Assembly: GCA_039619475.1 (NCBI GenBank)
Contig: CM077116.1
Location: 255,045,440-255,109,439, forward strand
Direction of reading: 5' to 3'
Length of the DNA: 64,000 nucleotides
Origin: Icerya purchasi
Taxonomy: Eukaryota; Arthropoda; Insecta; Hemiptera; Monophlebidae
A program made the translations under genes and the position numbers. The notes under the pieces were generated by a model. That model searched no databases. It was not told where the DNA came from and worked only from the letters and a program-made list of their open reading frames with translations. Positions 49,185 to 59,956 of this stretch are shown here, piece by piece (position 1 is the first letter of the stretch; each line of letters begins with the position of its first letter).

Positions 49185-49420
49185 TGAAAAGTATGGTGTA
49201 TATGACATTCTTGGTGTTATTAAAGAAGCATTAGCTGTAGAAACGACCCCAGGTAATATACAGAAAGGCTTCTCGATGCAGGCGAGCATGCGTATCAGCA
49301 GAAAGAATTCGTCAGTTTTAAACGAGCAAAGCGTCGAAATTAACGCAGCCAATAGGCATATTTGCAAGACTGAACACAGTTGCAGCAGCCGGGGCTAAGG
49401 GGAAACCTAAAACCGCGTCA
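49185..49420 (+). pseudogene. C-terminal scrap of a DDE-type transposase
   Basis: The frame from about 49188 reads KYGVYDILGVIKEALAVETT followed by PGNIQKGF. The pattern 'yDI..i...A...a.TP.NI..GF' occurs near the C-terminus of DDE transposases of the CENP-B/jerky/Tigger-related kind, where it is followed by an aromatic-Pro-Asn motif; here the frame shifts and decays. It starts about 160 bp after the minisatellite. Family assignment is tentative. Confidence 0.4.
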
Positions 49421-49440
49421 CACGTTGAAAATTAAATCAA

Positions 49441-50065
49441 GGTGTGCGGCCTTTCAATATCCTAAATCCTTCAGGCTCGCTTCTTTCTACTCTATCTTCA
49501 CAGCTAAGTCAGTTTCCATTTTTCGTGCTAATATCCTTTATTTCTATAATTAGCGGAATCTTTGAATTCCTCATTGTTTCCGATTCGAAAAGCGTCCTTC
49601 AAGATTTTTTCTTCTTCTACTCCTCCTCATTCCTCTAACAGTATTTTCCCCTACTATAACTTACTATCATCATCTCGTTCTACTCCTTATTGACTTTCTA
49701 TGGATTGCCAATAACTCTGACATTGAGGGCAATGTGATACGGTAAATTTTCTAGCTCAGTCGGTCGCCCTCAATAGTGCTCCTTTCTCTAGCCACTTTCC
49801 AGCTTCCGACTTAGTCGTCCTTTCCTCAATCAATCATTCCAGACTTTGGTTGGATAGATACCCCTCATTATTCTCTGATTCCGTTTTACACTATCTTATC
49901 ATGCAGCCGGCAGCCAGTTCTTAGCCTTGGTTTTTTTCCCTTCGATTTAGTCGTCGTTCTACTATTGTCTCTTTAATCAGATCGAGAATTAATCGTTCTC
50001 TTCTCCCCGCTTCTCGACAGCTCCATTTTAAGTTTTTAAATATTCAAGACTCTTCCCCCGACGAT
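49441..50065 (+). mobile_element. Decayed LINE fragment (RNase H to C-terminal part)
   Basis: Readable traces in several frames: FLIVSDSKSVLQ (third acidic region of RNase H), LLIDFLWIANNSDIEGN (the WxPxHxGIEGN motif, decayed) and SLIRSRINRSLLPASR (the IxRLRxNHTLLPASR block of the copy at 51617). Stops and indels throughout. Plus strand, pyrimidine-rich. Confidence 0.65.
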
Positions 50066-50443
50066 TAAAGAAGACATAAGAAGAGGGAAAAATGACAACG
50101 TAAAAAGAGCGTCCTTCGGTTTTGACATTTACATTTGTCAAAGAAGAAATATTAGAAGAAAAGGAAAGTCAAAGAAATCAGAGAAACACTAAAAAGAAAA
50201 AGAAAAAAAAATTTGTTCAATGCCGATAAGGCTAATAAAAAAATATATAAGATGTAGTTCTTCTGGTAGCGAGGATAACGACAATAGTACAGACGAGTTT
50301 TTATGTATAAATTTTTTGAAGCAGTGTGGTGTAAGTCTAAATGAGATGACCGAGTTTAATTTTCTTTATATGCTTTATATTAGCTTCACTGGGGGGGGGG
50401 GGGGTAATAACTTTGTATGTTGCAATGGAATTTTTCAATTCAT
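50066..50443. other. Short non-coding stretch with a purine-rich and a poly-G tract
   Basis: Purine-rich 50130-50215, an 84-codon open frame from 50220 without recognisable features, and a poly-G run at 50391-50404. Nothing else seen. Confidence 0.45.
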
Positions 50444-50964
50444 TTTTCAACCACTTCCCGATGTCCTGATTTGAAATTTTTAATAATTCTCAGAACCCGA
50501 ATGACAATGCAACATTACAAGTTTGCGGGAAAAAATCACCTACACCGATCAATAAATTTAGAAAATATAAATATTTATAAACGAAGTAATTTTCATTTCC
50601 AGCGAAAACACGATGCCTTGACGAAATCATCCTCAGCCGGTCTCATTATGTTTCCCGCCACGATGAGGCCACTCGACGAAAGCAACGGGTCTTCCGCAGC
50701 CGGTCTTTTTCTCTAAGCCGTCGCATCATGGCGGGAAACATAATGAGACCGGCTACAGCTACAGCCGACCCCGTTGCTTCCGTGTCAAGTTGTTATGTTT
50801 TCGCTGGAAATAAAAATTATTCCGTTTATAAATATTTACACTTTTTTGATTTATTGATCGGTGCAGGTGCTTTTTTTTTTTTTTTTGCATAATATTGCAT
50901 TGTCACCGGGTTCTGACAATTAGTAAAAATTTAAAATCATTCGGACGTCGGGAAGTAGGTGAAA
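50444..50964. repeat. Large palindrome (arms ~245 bp) with GC-rich core stem
   Basis: The outer arms pair: accacttcccg at 50450 with cgggaagtaggt at 50949, cagaacccg at 50491 with cgggttctg, gaccgatcaataaa near 50535 with its mirror, and tttccagcgaaaac with gttttcgctggaaa. At the core 50635-50660 and 50729-50754 are a perfect 26-bp inverted repeat (agccggtctcattatgtttc + ccgcca). The core is much richer in GC than the surroundings. No coding capacity. It could be a MITE, a fold-back element or a source of long hairpin RNA. Confidence 0.8.
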
Positions 50965-51412
50965 GTGGATTTAGGATTGCTGTATTGTATTATTGAATTT
51001 ACGGAGAGGGTGAACATGCAACGGAATTAAGTATAGCTTTAGTTAAACGCAGAAAATAATTACAATGAAATACGATTCTTTTGTTACATTTCCCCTTCAA
51101 GATTAAAAAATTAAAAATAAAATTATAGTTTAAAAAATTAAAAACAGATACGCTTTACATATGTGAGATGCGCTTTAATTTTGCACTTCGGAATTCATTT
51201 TAATTAATTACATCAGCGCAACATCTAAACTATCGAAAATACTTCAGGTATTTTAAAAATAAAATTAAAATTATAATAACAAAATTAAACTAATTTTACA
51301 CATTTAATATGTTTGCGTTCGCGGAAGAAAAACTCGCTGACTAGAAATCAATCTCCGATTGCGCTTGTGCACCAAAAAATCACCGGTCAGTTGAAAATTA
51401 TTATTCCCGCAC
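50965..51412. other. Non-coding spacer between palindrome and LINE duplication
   Basis: AT-rich; nothing recognised. Confidence 0.45.
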
Positions 51413-51616
51413 AAAACTATTCATTTTGGTAGACATTAATGAAAAATAAAAAAAAAATAAAAAGAAACTGTTTTACGGTTATAAACAAGGAAAACCGTTA
51501 AACGTAGCAAAAAATTATTATAAAAATAAATATGAAAGCAAATTTACGAAATAGGCGCAATTGCCTGAAAATTGGATAATACATTATTTAAAAGAACACT
51601 TTTTACAGTTGAGCAT
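51413..51616 (+). repeat. Left copy of the ~204-bp direct repeat flanking a LINE
   Basis: From aaaactattcattttgg to ttacagttgagcat. The same sequence recurs at 52984-53187 with one substitution (an a/g difference in the A-rich part). It ends exactly where the LINE begins. Confidence 0.93.
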
Positions 51617-52983
51617 TATTTCTGATAAGTTTCCGGTGTGTCGATCGTATATGAAAATCTAGTCCTCTCATAGAAATAAAGAATCGTCAACAACAATAAG
51701 AAAACAATATAATAAGAATAAGAGAAATTCATTTCACCGTTATCATCCTCCAAACTTATTCCTTCATATCCTTCTATTCTGCAAAACTGGCGTTTTACTC
51801 CCAAGAAAATTCCTATTCTAGCCCACATTGCTTTGCGGCTAAATTCCTTTTTATCCTGCACAATTTCTTATAAAAATCTCCCTTACTTTTCTTTCAATTT
51901 TGCAGATCTCTCCAATCCTCCCAATGTATTCTACTTTCATTTTTCCTCCAAATCCCTTTCCTATCCAACAGTTATACAGGAATTCCATTGTTACATCGAA
52001 TCCCGTTTTCCTTCCCATATTGCTATTTTTACGGATGGTTCGAAGGGGCCTAATGGAGTTGGAGCTTCTTTCATCATTCCGAGCATTAATTTCTCTGAAT
52101 TTTTTCGTCTCCCTTCCTTTTGTACTATCTTTACGGCCGGGTTAATGGCCATTTTACGCTCCATAATCCATATTTCCTCACACCGTTCTTCTTCTAAATT
52201 TTTAATTATCTCCGACTCCATGTGTGCTCTTAAAGCTATTTCCTCTCATTTCCCCTCTCACTCCTCTAACCTTTTCATCCTCCGTATTCACTCTCTCATT
52301 CACACTCTCTTCTCACTTCACGCTATCCGCATTGAAATGCTCTGGGTCCCCAGTCATATGGGGATAGAGGGTAACGGAATGGCAGATTCCTTGGCTCAGA
52401 TTGCTGTATCCTCCCGCTTTTTTTCTCTAAAATTCCCGTTTCTAATTTACTCCCATTGTGCAAAAAGTTTCATGTTAGATTTTGGTCAGATTTTTACGTT
52501 TCTTCCTTTTCTAATCATACTTCCTTTTATTTTTCCATCCAACCTAATCTTCCCACGCGGCCTTGGTTTTACGATTTTCCTTCGCTTCACCGCTCCGTTA
52601 TTGTTCCTATTATCCGTTTACGTCTGAATCATACTCTTCTTCCTTCCTCACGCTTTCGTTTTCATCTCGCTCTTTCCCCTTATTGCCCTCTTCATCCTGA
52701 CGACGTAGCCGTCTGTGATCCTGACCATATCCTCTTTGAATGTCCATCCCTCGTGAACGAACGTACCTCTTTGTATTCCAATCTGCTGTCACTCAAACTC
52801 CCTACTCCTTATTGTGCCTCGTATATCTTATCGTTTCCGTCGATCTCAGTTGTTCCTATCCTCAGTTCCTTTATCTTATCAATAGCTGACCGAATCTACA
52901 TTTAACTGATCCTTCTCCTTCCTTTCGTTTCTGGGCGAAGATCCTTTGTTGATATGCCCAAAGGGGGGTTAATAAAAAAAAAA
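51617..52983 (+). mobile_element. 5'-truncated LINE copy flanked by a ~204-bp target-site duplication
   Basis: The best preserved member of the LINE family here, about 1.37 kb. It contains the RNase H domain, the C-terminal Cys/His region, the 3' UTR (cgtttctgggcgaagatcct) and poly(A) up to the start of the right direct repeat. The 5' boundary (tatttctgataag) abuts the left repeat without a gap. The first ~120 bp have no clear coding match. The RNase H plus zinc-knuckle-like C-terminus puts it in the I/Jockey/R1-like assemblage; the clade is undetermined. Confidence 0.88.
51833..52905 (+). pseudogene. LINE ORF2 C-terminal part: RNase H domain and Cys/His tail
   Basis: Frame 51833-52430 holds RNase H: IFTDGSKGPNGVGASF (first Asp, 52031-52039), FTAGLMAIL where the catalytic Glu of TAELxAI is Gly (52134-52146), IISDSMCAL (third acidic residue), and LWVPSHMGIEGNGMADSLA (His and last Asp). 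Between about 52420 and 52460 the frame shifts to the one reading VPIIRLRLNHTLLPSSRFRF, CPLHPDDVAVCDPDHILFEC, ending SIADRIYI-stop at 52905. The C/H/C spacing resembles the degenerate zinc knuckle at LINE C-termini. RNase H degrades the RNA strand of the RNA-DNA hybrid; here it is inactive because of the Glu change and frameshift. Confidence 0.85.
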
Positions 52984-53187
52984 AAAACTATTCATTTTGG
53001 TAGACATTAATGAAAAATGAAAAAAAAATAAAAAGAAACTGTTTTACGGTTATAAACAAGGAAAACCGTTAAACGTAGCAAAAAATTATTATAAAAATAA
53101 ATATGAAAGCAAATTTACGAAATAGGCGCAATTGCCTGAAAATTGGATAATACATTATTTAAAAGAACACTTTTTACAGTTGAGCAT
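52984..53187 (+). repeat. Right copy of the ~204-bp direct repeat flanking a LINE
   Basis: Partner of 51413-51616, beginning inside the LINE's A-tract junction and ending ttacagttgagcat at 53187, after which flanking sequence (gaaaattaagtcag) differs from the LINE start. Confidence 0.93.
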
Positions 53188-54110
53188 GAAAATTAAGTCA
53201 GTAGTTTATTTTCGTGATATTTTTTAAACAAAAGCATCTTATTAAATTATTTTAGATCAATAAAATTGCACTAAAAACATCCTTTTAAAATGCAAACGCA
53301 CGTATTAATATCATAATTAGGTACATAAATAAATGAAATACTAAACAGCAAACAACACGTTAATTATAATTACAAATTCAGGCCAATTTAGGATGATTTG
53401 ATTCGTAATCATGCCGGTGTATAAATAGAAATAAAGTACCTAATAAGTAAATATTAAAAACTTGTCAATAATTTCAAAATTCGAAAAAATTATAACATTT
53501 CAATCGGGCATAAAATTAAACAATAATTAATTAACGAACTGCAAATAAATTTAGTTATATGTTGCACAATGAAAATTATTACTCGGTGTCTGTATTGGTT
53601 TATATTTTTATAATATGTTCCAGTGAAATTTAATAAATTACGATGTTTATTTTAATTATATTTAAATCTGTTCGCGCATTATTATTAATTGAATGTTAAC
53701 TTTTTATGGAATGTTTATATGCTCTTCTCATTTATTTACTCGTATATTTGTTTGATTTACTTTTTATATATAAAAATCGATTTCGAATAAAGCAGCATTC
53801 CAAATGCAATCGAGAGATCTCTAATTATTAGACTTTGAATTTTAATAGCTAGAAATATGTAAAATTTAATCCAGGTCAGACAATGAACGATATTACTTAA
53901 TTTCATTAATTTACAACGATCCGATTTTACTGACCTCACGATTTTTAAATTACGACATACGCTGCTTAGTGCATTCAAATTGATTTTCCGTAAGTTCTTA
54001 GCTGTGTCGCCCCGGCATCATCGAAGAAATTGTATAGTCGGTTTCGTTGTGCTCCGAAATGCCGCTTTCAACAGATGATCTATTAGAATATTTCTATTTC
54101 TCACGTGAGA
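53188..54110. other. Non-coding stretch
   Basis: Strongly AT-rich; no gene or repeat recognised. Confidence 0.45.
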
Positions 54111-54119
54111 ATTTCAAAT

Positions 54120-54420
54120 TATGGCGTAATATTCAAATTTTTTCCTTTTCTAATCCTCGTTCCTTACTTTCTAATTAACAGTTCGGCTTTCTTCCTCCCG
54201 ACTGACCTGAATTGTGTGATTTCTCTTTTCTTCATTTGTCCCATTATCACCGGTACGTGTCATGTTTGATTTTTAATTATACGTACCTCTAGACATTATC
54301 GTATTATCTAACAAGCGCGCTTTCCTATGTAACGCTAATCACACCTGTTCCAAATGTTAAAATTACTTCCTTTTCATTTACTCTACCTAACGCTTCCCTT
54401 TCCTGGATGTTGATGGTGGT
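54120..54420 (+). mobile_element. Very decayed LINE C-terminal trace
   Basis: Fragments such as SLFFICPIITGTCHV and CNANHTCSKC (54331-54360) align loosely with the 'PIIRLR' and 'CDANHIxFxC' blocks of the LINE family. The strand and pyrimidine bias agree. No frame survives, so this is weak. Confidence 0.35.
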
Positions 54421-55479
54421 GCCCAATGGCCTCGATTTACACAGAACACATTCTGCTGTCACATTCTCTATTCGCAAGTACATACCCTGCTGTCAGGCAG
54501 TAAGCACACTTTTCGGCGAGCACCTATTTTTTTTATTTTTTTTTCCGCGCAAAATTAGAATAATTGTAATTGATTTTCATTTCCACGAAAATAAATAAAT
54601 AAATAAGCCAATCGCGAGTTCGGAATTTTCAAAATCAAAATCATCGTAATTGCAAGCATGACGTTTACACTGATACTGATGGTTCGAAGAAGATTTATTA
54701 TTTTTAACGGTCACCGATTTATTTTAGAGACTATTCCGACGTGATTGTTGCCGTACTCTCGCTATGAGAGCTCAGCGTCTAAACATCTTATGATTTTATT
54801 CATTATTATAAGTTAACGATATCAACTGCTTGAACTTACACTCTATTCAGAACTCTGTGCTCAGAATTATGAAAAAGGTAGATTTTGAAAAATTTTCTTC
54901 ATCAAATGTTTATTTTACTTTTTACTTAATGTTTATACAATTGGTAATTTTAATTTTAATTTATATATTAATAATTTACACATTAACAAAAGTTGCGTTT
55001 GTTATTAATTTAAAAAATTGTACGTAAAATACTTGAAAATAAGGAACATATTTTAATAAAGCGTTAAAAATTTTAATTTTATGATATGAAAAATTTATAT
55101 TAAAAAATAATCCAACATGCATGTGTTAGCCATAGTATAACGCATGTAGCATCATTCTTGATAAATATGATCTCGACATTTTTGCACACAGCACTGACAA
55201 GTCAAACTCTACCATCGGCGGAAACTAGGTTATCTGTTGATAAACAATTCAGTTTAAGCTTATTTATTTTTAATATTTATATTACCCTTTTTTATTGTAA
55301 CACTGATTCTACGCTAATGACTTCCTTGTCTATAACATAAATTCAAGATAATCAGCTAACCAGTTTTTTTAAATCTAATGAAATATTCCATAATATTGGA
55401 TTGAAAATTTTTCCGGGTCAACTGTTTTCTCCGCTAAACCTTACCATCTAGAAAGCAGATCTATAGAAATAGATAAGAA

Positions 55480-55960
55480 GAATACGGCAGTGTTGAGTCT
55501 TACGTTGAATATCTAGGGTTGTATTCGGATGCTCGAATTAGTTTATCGACATTCATATTCCACTTGACCCAACTTATTTTGAAATTCTTAACTTACTTAA
55601 ATCCATTTCGAACAGCATTTTGGTGAGTGATCCAATACTGTTAAAACTTCTCTCTTTGAAAGTTCTCGAGTTATTCTAAATTGGGTTATGGATTAATATT
55701 TTACGGTTCAGCGTGTAAAATCAACCTTAAAAAGCTCGAAATATTATAAAATGTTGCGAAGAATAGCCGGGTGTAATAAGTGCAGCAAGTGTGGAAGCGG
55801 GCAAATGTTTAATAAGGAAGTCGTTATCTAAATAGGATTTGCAAATGAAGAAAAGCGAGTGGTGGCATTCAGATAGAATAGCATAGGTGAAAGCTTTTTG
55901 AACAAAATGAAAAGCTCGCATAAATGGTAGTTAGTTAAGGGATGAAGGAGATAGAAGAGC
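55480..55960 (+). pseudogene. LINE reverse transcriptase thumb/connection fragment, decayed
   Basis: 55500-55600 reads YVEYLGLYSDARISLSTFI (the 'xYLGxxxDxxLSW' region after the catalytic YxDD), then LTQLILKFLTYLNPF; 55676-55735 reads SKLGYGLIFYGSACKINLKK, the conserved 'LDYGSxxYGSAxxxxLKKLE' block. Both motifs are in the order found in RNase H-type LINEs, upstream of the RNase H domain. Several stops are present. Confidence 0.65.
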
Positions 55961-56985
55961 TTTGTAAAATAGCAGAGAAAAATCAGCTGTAGTATAAAAA
56001 CGACGTGACTTTATAATTCCCCCTTTTGAGGAAGGATATAAGTAAAAATTTATTTCCGAAAAATAAGAGAAGACCTACGATTATGAATTGTTGACCTCAG
56101 AAAGATTATAATCCACATTTAAGGTGGTAGCTGAAACATGATAACGTCTTTCCATATGTTTGGCGTTTGACGGCCCTTATGATTGTATTAGTCTTTTTCT
56201 GTTTCTAATCTATATGAATATTTTAACCGGAAGCATTGCTCTTTGACTTTCTTTATCGATGTTTTCCCTGCGCTTATCCGTCAATTCTAAGAGAAAAAAG
56301 CGTCAGAAATTAACGCTCCAGCTTCCCTTATTATTAATCGTGTTTGGAACTAACAATTAAAGAAAATAAGCGAAATGCGATATTGCTTAATGGATAGTTT
56401 CGCTTCCTTATCAATATTGATGATCTGTAGCAATAAAGTTTTAAGTCGTAGCAGAGTAAGATTATATATATGTCGGTGTTTTGTGTTCGCTGGTTTTGTT
56501 CGCTTTACAGTTTTGTTGACTTTTATTCGTTATCGTTTACTTCATTTTTATTGATTTCCTTCTTTTATTTTTCTTCTATTCAAATTCATCCAGTTCTTAT
56601 TTTCGTTATTTCCTCTAATTAATTCGTTTTAACTCCTTTCTCCTTATTCGCTTTTACTTATTTGAAATAGCCCTTTTTAGAGCTTCCGTTCGATTTTGTT
56701 GCGTAATCGCGTGTTAAATTGTTTAAATAACCCTTTTTGGGAATCGCTAAATTTATTTAACCGCATTTTTCGGATTTAGTGTTACTTGCTTAATCGAAGC
56801 GATGAACCTATTTTTTCGTATCGCGAACTTCCGTTTTCGTTTGTTCGTTTTGTCAAATAAACAACTTTATTCAACGAAGTTATATTCTCGTAGTCAGTTT
56901 TAACAACAACAAATCGCACGATGAACATTTAGTTCTATCGATTTCTCTACTCCATTCCTCTGCACTATAAGAAAGGTTTTTCAAG
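55961..56985. other. Unassigned stretch, pyrimidine-rich in its right half
   Basis: No motif survives. The part 56520-56900 has the T/C-rich plus-strand composition of the LINE family and may be more decayed LINE. Confidence 0.35.
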
Positions 56986-56989
56986 GTCG

Positions 56990-57830
56990 TTTCACCTTCC
57001 TTAATTCTTTTCAATATCTACGTTGTCACTGTCGCTTCTCTTTCTTTGATTTGTTTTTCTTTATTCTTTGCTGATAACATTTATTTTTTACTTCCAACCG
57101 TATCGTAGCTAGCAACGATGCTCTTAATTCATCTCTCATTGCACTGGATTATTCTCTAATTCATTTTTCCATCTTTCCTTCCAAGTCTTGTTCGATACTA
57201 TGCTTTGATGCTCTTAAGTCTTCTCTAATTGTAGTAGTCCTCGCTGAAAACCGCCATCCCAGTCTCTTCGAAAATCTCATTTAGGCAATCATTTAAACGC
57301 CTTTCAATTACAACCTTTATTCTCATTCACTCCTACTTCCACCTATAAGAACTAGCACATTTTACGCCTAGGAAAATAATTCCTATTCTAGCTTTTATCG
57401 CTCTTCGTATTGGTTCATTTTGGACTTACGCAATCTCATGTAATCATCTTTCGTATTTTTCCTTTAGCTTTACAGACTTCTGTCACTCTGCCAAAGTATT
57501 ACTTATCCCTCCATTTTCCAAATCCGTTCTATAAGCAGTTAAACAGGAATTCCACAGCACTTTCCAAATTTTCCATTACATGTAATCGTTTGCACTGATG
57601 GCGCTCAGAAGCTTCTTTTATCCGTCCGGGCTTTAACTTTTCGGAATTATTTCGTTTTCCTTCTTTCTGTTCTATTATAAACGAATTAATGACCATCGCA
57701 CGTTTCATTCTTTTCATTTTCTTTAATCGCTTCTATTTCAATTATTTAATTATTTCTAATTCACGAGCGTCTTTGAAGCGACCTGCTTTACGCTGTTTTA
57801 CGCAATTTAGCTCAAAGAACCATACATCGG
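56990..57830 (+). mobile_element. Decayed LINE fragment: reverse transcriptase palm to RNase H
   Basis: SLFFADNIYFLLPTVS around 57061-57105 contains FADN where the catalytic YADD would be, followed by NSSLIALDYSLIHFSIFPSK (the 'LN.aL..lS.f.l..spsKS' region). From 57360 the DNA matches 51795-52190 base by base in many blocks (aaaataattcctattctagc; caggaattccac; gcactgatggcgctc for TDG). So RT and RNase H were joined in one element here. Many stops and indels. Confidence 0.6.
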
Positions 57831-59950
57831 AAGAAATTAATTAAGCTTGTTTGGACAAAGCATTAAATCAAAAAGGTAGTATGATTTCGACGAATGAAAT
57901 ATCAACGAAAGGGCCGATGTAGAAGTTTTTATTCCAAGTAAAACATATCAATCAGCAACCCCAAAATCGGGAACAAAAGATCGAACAAGCTGTGTCAGCT
58001 AGTGCGAAACATCGCGTAATCGAGTCACCAAACAGCAGGGCGATTGCTGATTGAACCTGCGAAAAGCTCTTTCAATGTCCCAAAAATCTAAAGAGACAAG
58101 TACATAGAAATGGAAATTACGATGTCAGATGGAATGATATTGGTGCGAGAGCCATACTAATAATTTAAGGTCAACTTTCGAAAGAAACTTAAAAGGATGG
58201 AAAAATCCGTCGATATACTCAAAGAAGTACGGAATTAAAGGAATTCCTTTAAGGACGGGCTGCGCGAAGGTAAAAGGGGTAGCTGGAAGATGACTAGGTC
58301 ATTTCTTTACTTAGTAGTCGTGTTTATATTAAAAGCTTTTTATTGCTTTACTTCCGAAGAATAATTAGTGCTCTTCTTTTTCTATTTTTGCTTTCTTTTA
58401 AATTTATTTCGTAACTGCACTCCTGTAATTTGTGTACCTGTCGTTTTTAAATTATTTTCTCGGAATTTGAAAAAAAACACTTATTTCAATTTCAAACTTG
58501 TTAAAGAAAAGAGTTTTAATCAATTTTCATTTTTACGTTTCTTCTGTAATCAAAAAATTTATCGTCTCGGGTAATTTTAATTTTTTCCTCCCTGGTATTA
58601 CACAGATCGACCATTTTTAAGAAAAACAAGGAAAAAGCTGTTTCTCGCGTAACCTGTTAAAATAAAATACGCCCACTTTAAAATTATAGCACGCATGCAA
58701 AACTTCCCATTCGTACGCAACAAGTGAGAATTTTAAAAACGCCGAAAGAAAATAGATGCCTTTTGACGTCACGATGAACTGAACTCCAGAATTACCGGAT
58801 ACTTTCTCTTCATTTCGCGGAGTAATTTGTTAAAACTCGACGCTAATCTAAAGATATTGCGGTTTTTGTTCGTCGATGATTTGGTCGAATAATAATTAGA
58901 AATTAGTCATTTAAATGATTTAATTTCGAGTAACACGTCCTGAACATCTTCCGCGTGTCCCGAGTCGTACGTCGCGGCGCGCATGAATCACTTCTTATCG
59001 TCTACCTTTTACTCAGGGTACATCTGCATTTCTAAAGTCGATTCTGCAAAAACAATGCCTTACCTAATTCCCCCTCCAAAAAAAAAAGAAAAAAAAATTG
59101 TATTTGTGATCGTAACCTTGTTATTGAGCAAATTCCACCACTTTCCGACAAAAATTTAAACTGAAGCGTACAGCTGCATTTTAGAAAATTAAACTGTTCA
59201 GCTAGAGCGTTTGCACAGCCGTAATGCCATCTTAAATAACTGGTCTTAAGTTTGAGTGTACGCTACTTTTATTTAGTAATGTAAATTTCATTCAATAATA
59301 GTTGGAACTCGTGAGAGCCCGGACGGACATACAGTTGTCTAATGATATGTTTGTAGGCGACTGATCAGTCGTAATTTTAGCGGTACATGTTCTGCCGTAG
59401 TAATGATACTCGAATAACCGATTCGGTCTGACATTTCCTTTTTTCTTTTTCTTACTGTGTTTCTGTGGTTACTTTTTCTACCACATCCTGAGTCAGCCTT
59501 TTCCATTTCTGCTGGCTTTGTGCAATTTCATTAATCGGTACGGGAATGAACGATTTCTGGATGATTCGATATCGTATATTAAATGGTCTCAGGCTTGTTT
59601 ATTTTTGAGGGTAAAGTGGTCAGCCTTTACCATTTAATCTAATTTCGTTCCGTTTTGGTTTTGAGCATTTACCTAATTTGGAGCATTTCTAATAATTGCA
59701 AAAAAAAAACAAAAAATAATAATAAAAATGAAATTTTCAATTAAAAGCTCGAAACGAACCAGAGCATAAAATACAAAATCCTACGAAATAATTGAAAACG
59801 AGGTTCTGTTGTTTTTTTATTTATGTATTTTTTTCTAACTTATTTGTTTTAGACCCGTCAAAACCGTTAATTTGCAATTTTTTTTTTCGCTTTCACCTGA
59901 TTTCTACAATTAGTATGACTCTGTTATGTGCTTATGTAGATTATTCCATA
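57831..59950. other. Non-coding stretch
   Basis: AT-rich; a poly-A/purine tract at 59078-59097 and an A-rich tract at 59700-59730. Open frames at 58368-58574 and 59792-60019 are Phe-rich chance frames. Confidence 0.45.
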
Positions 59951-59956
59951 TATATA

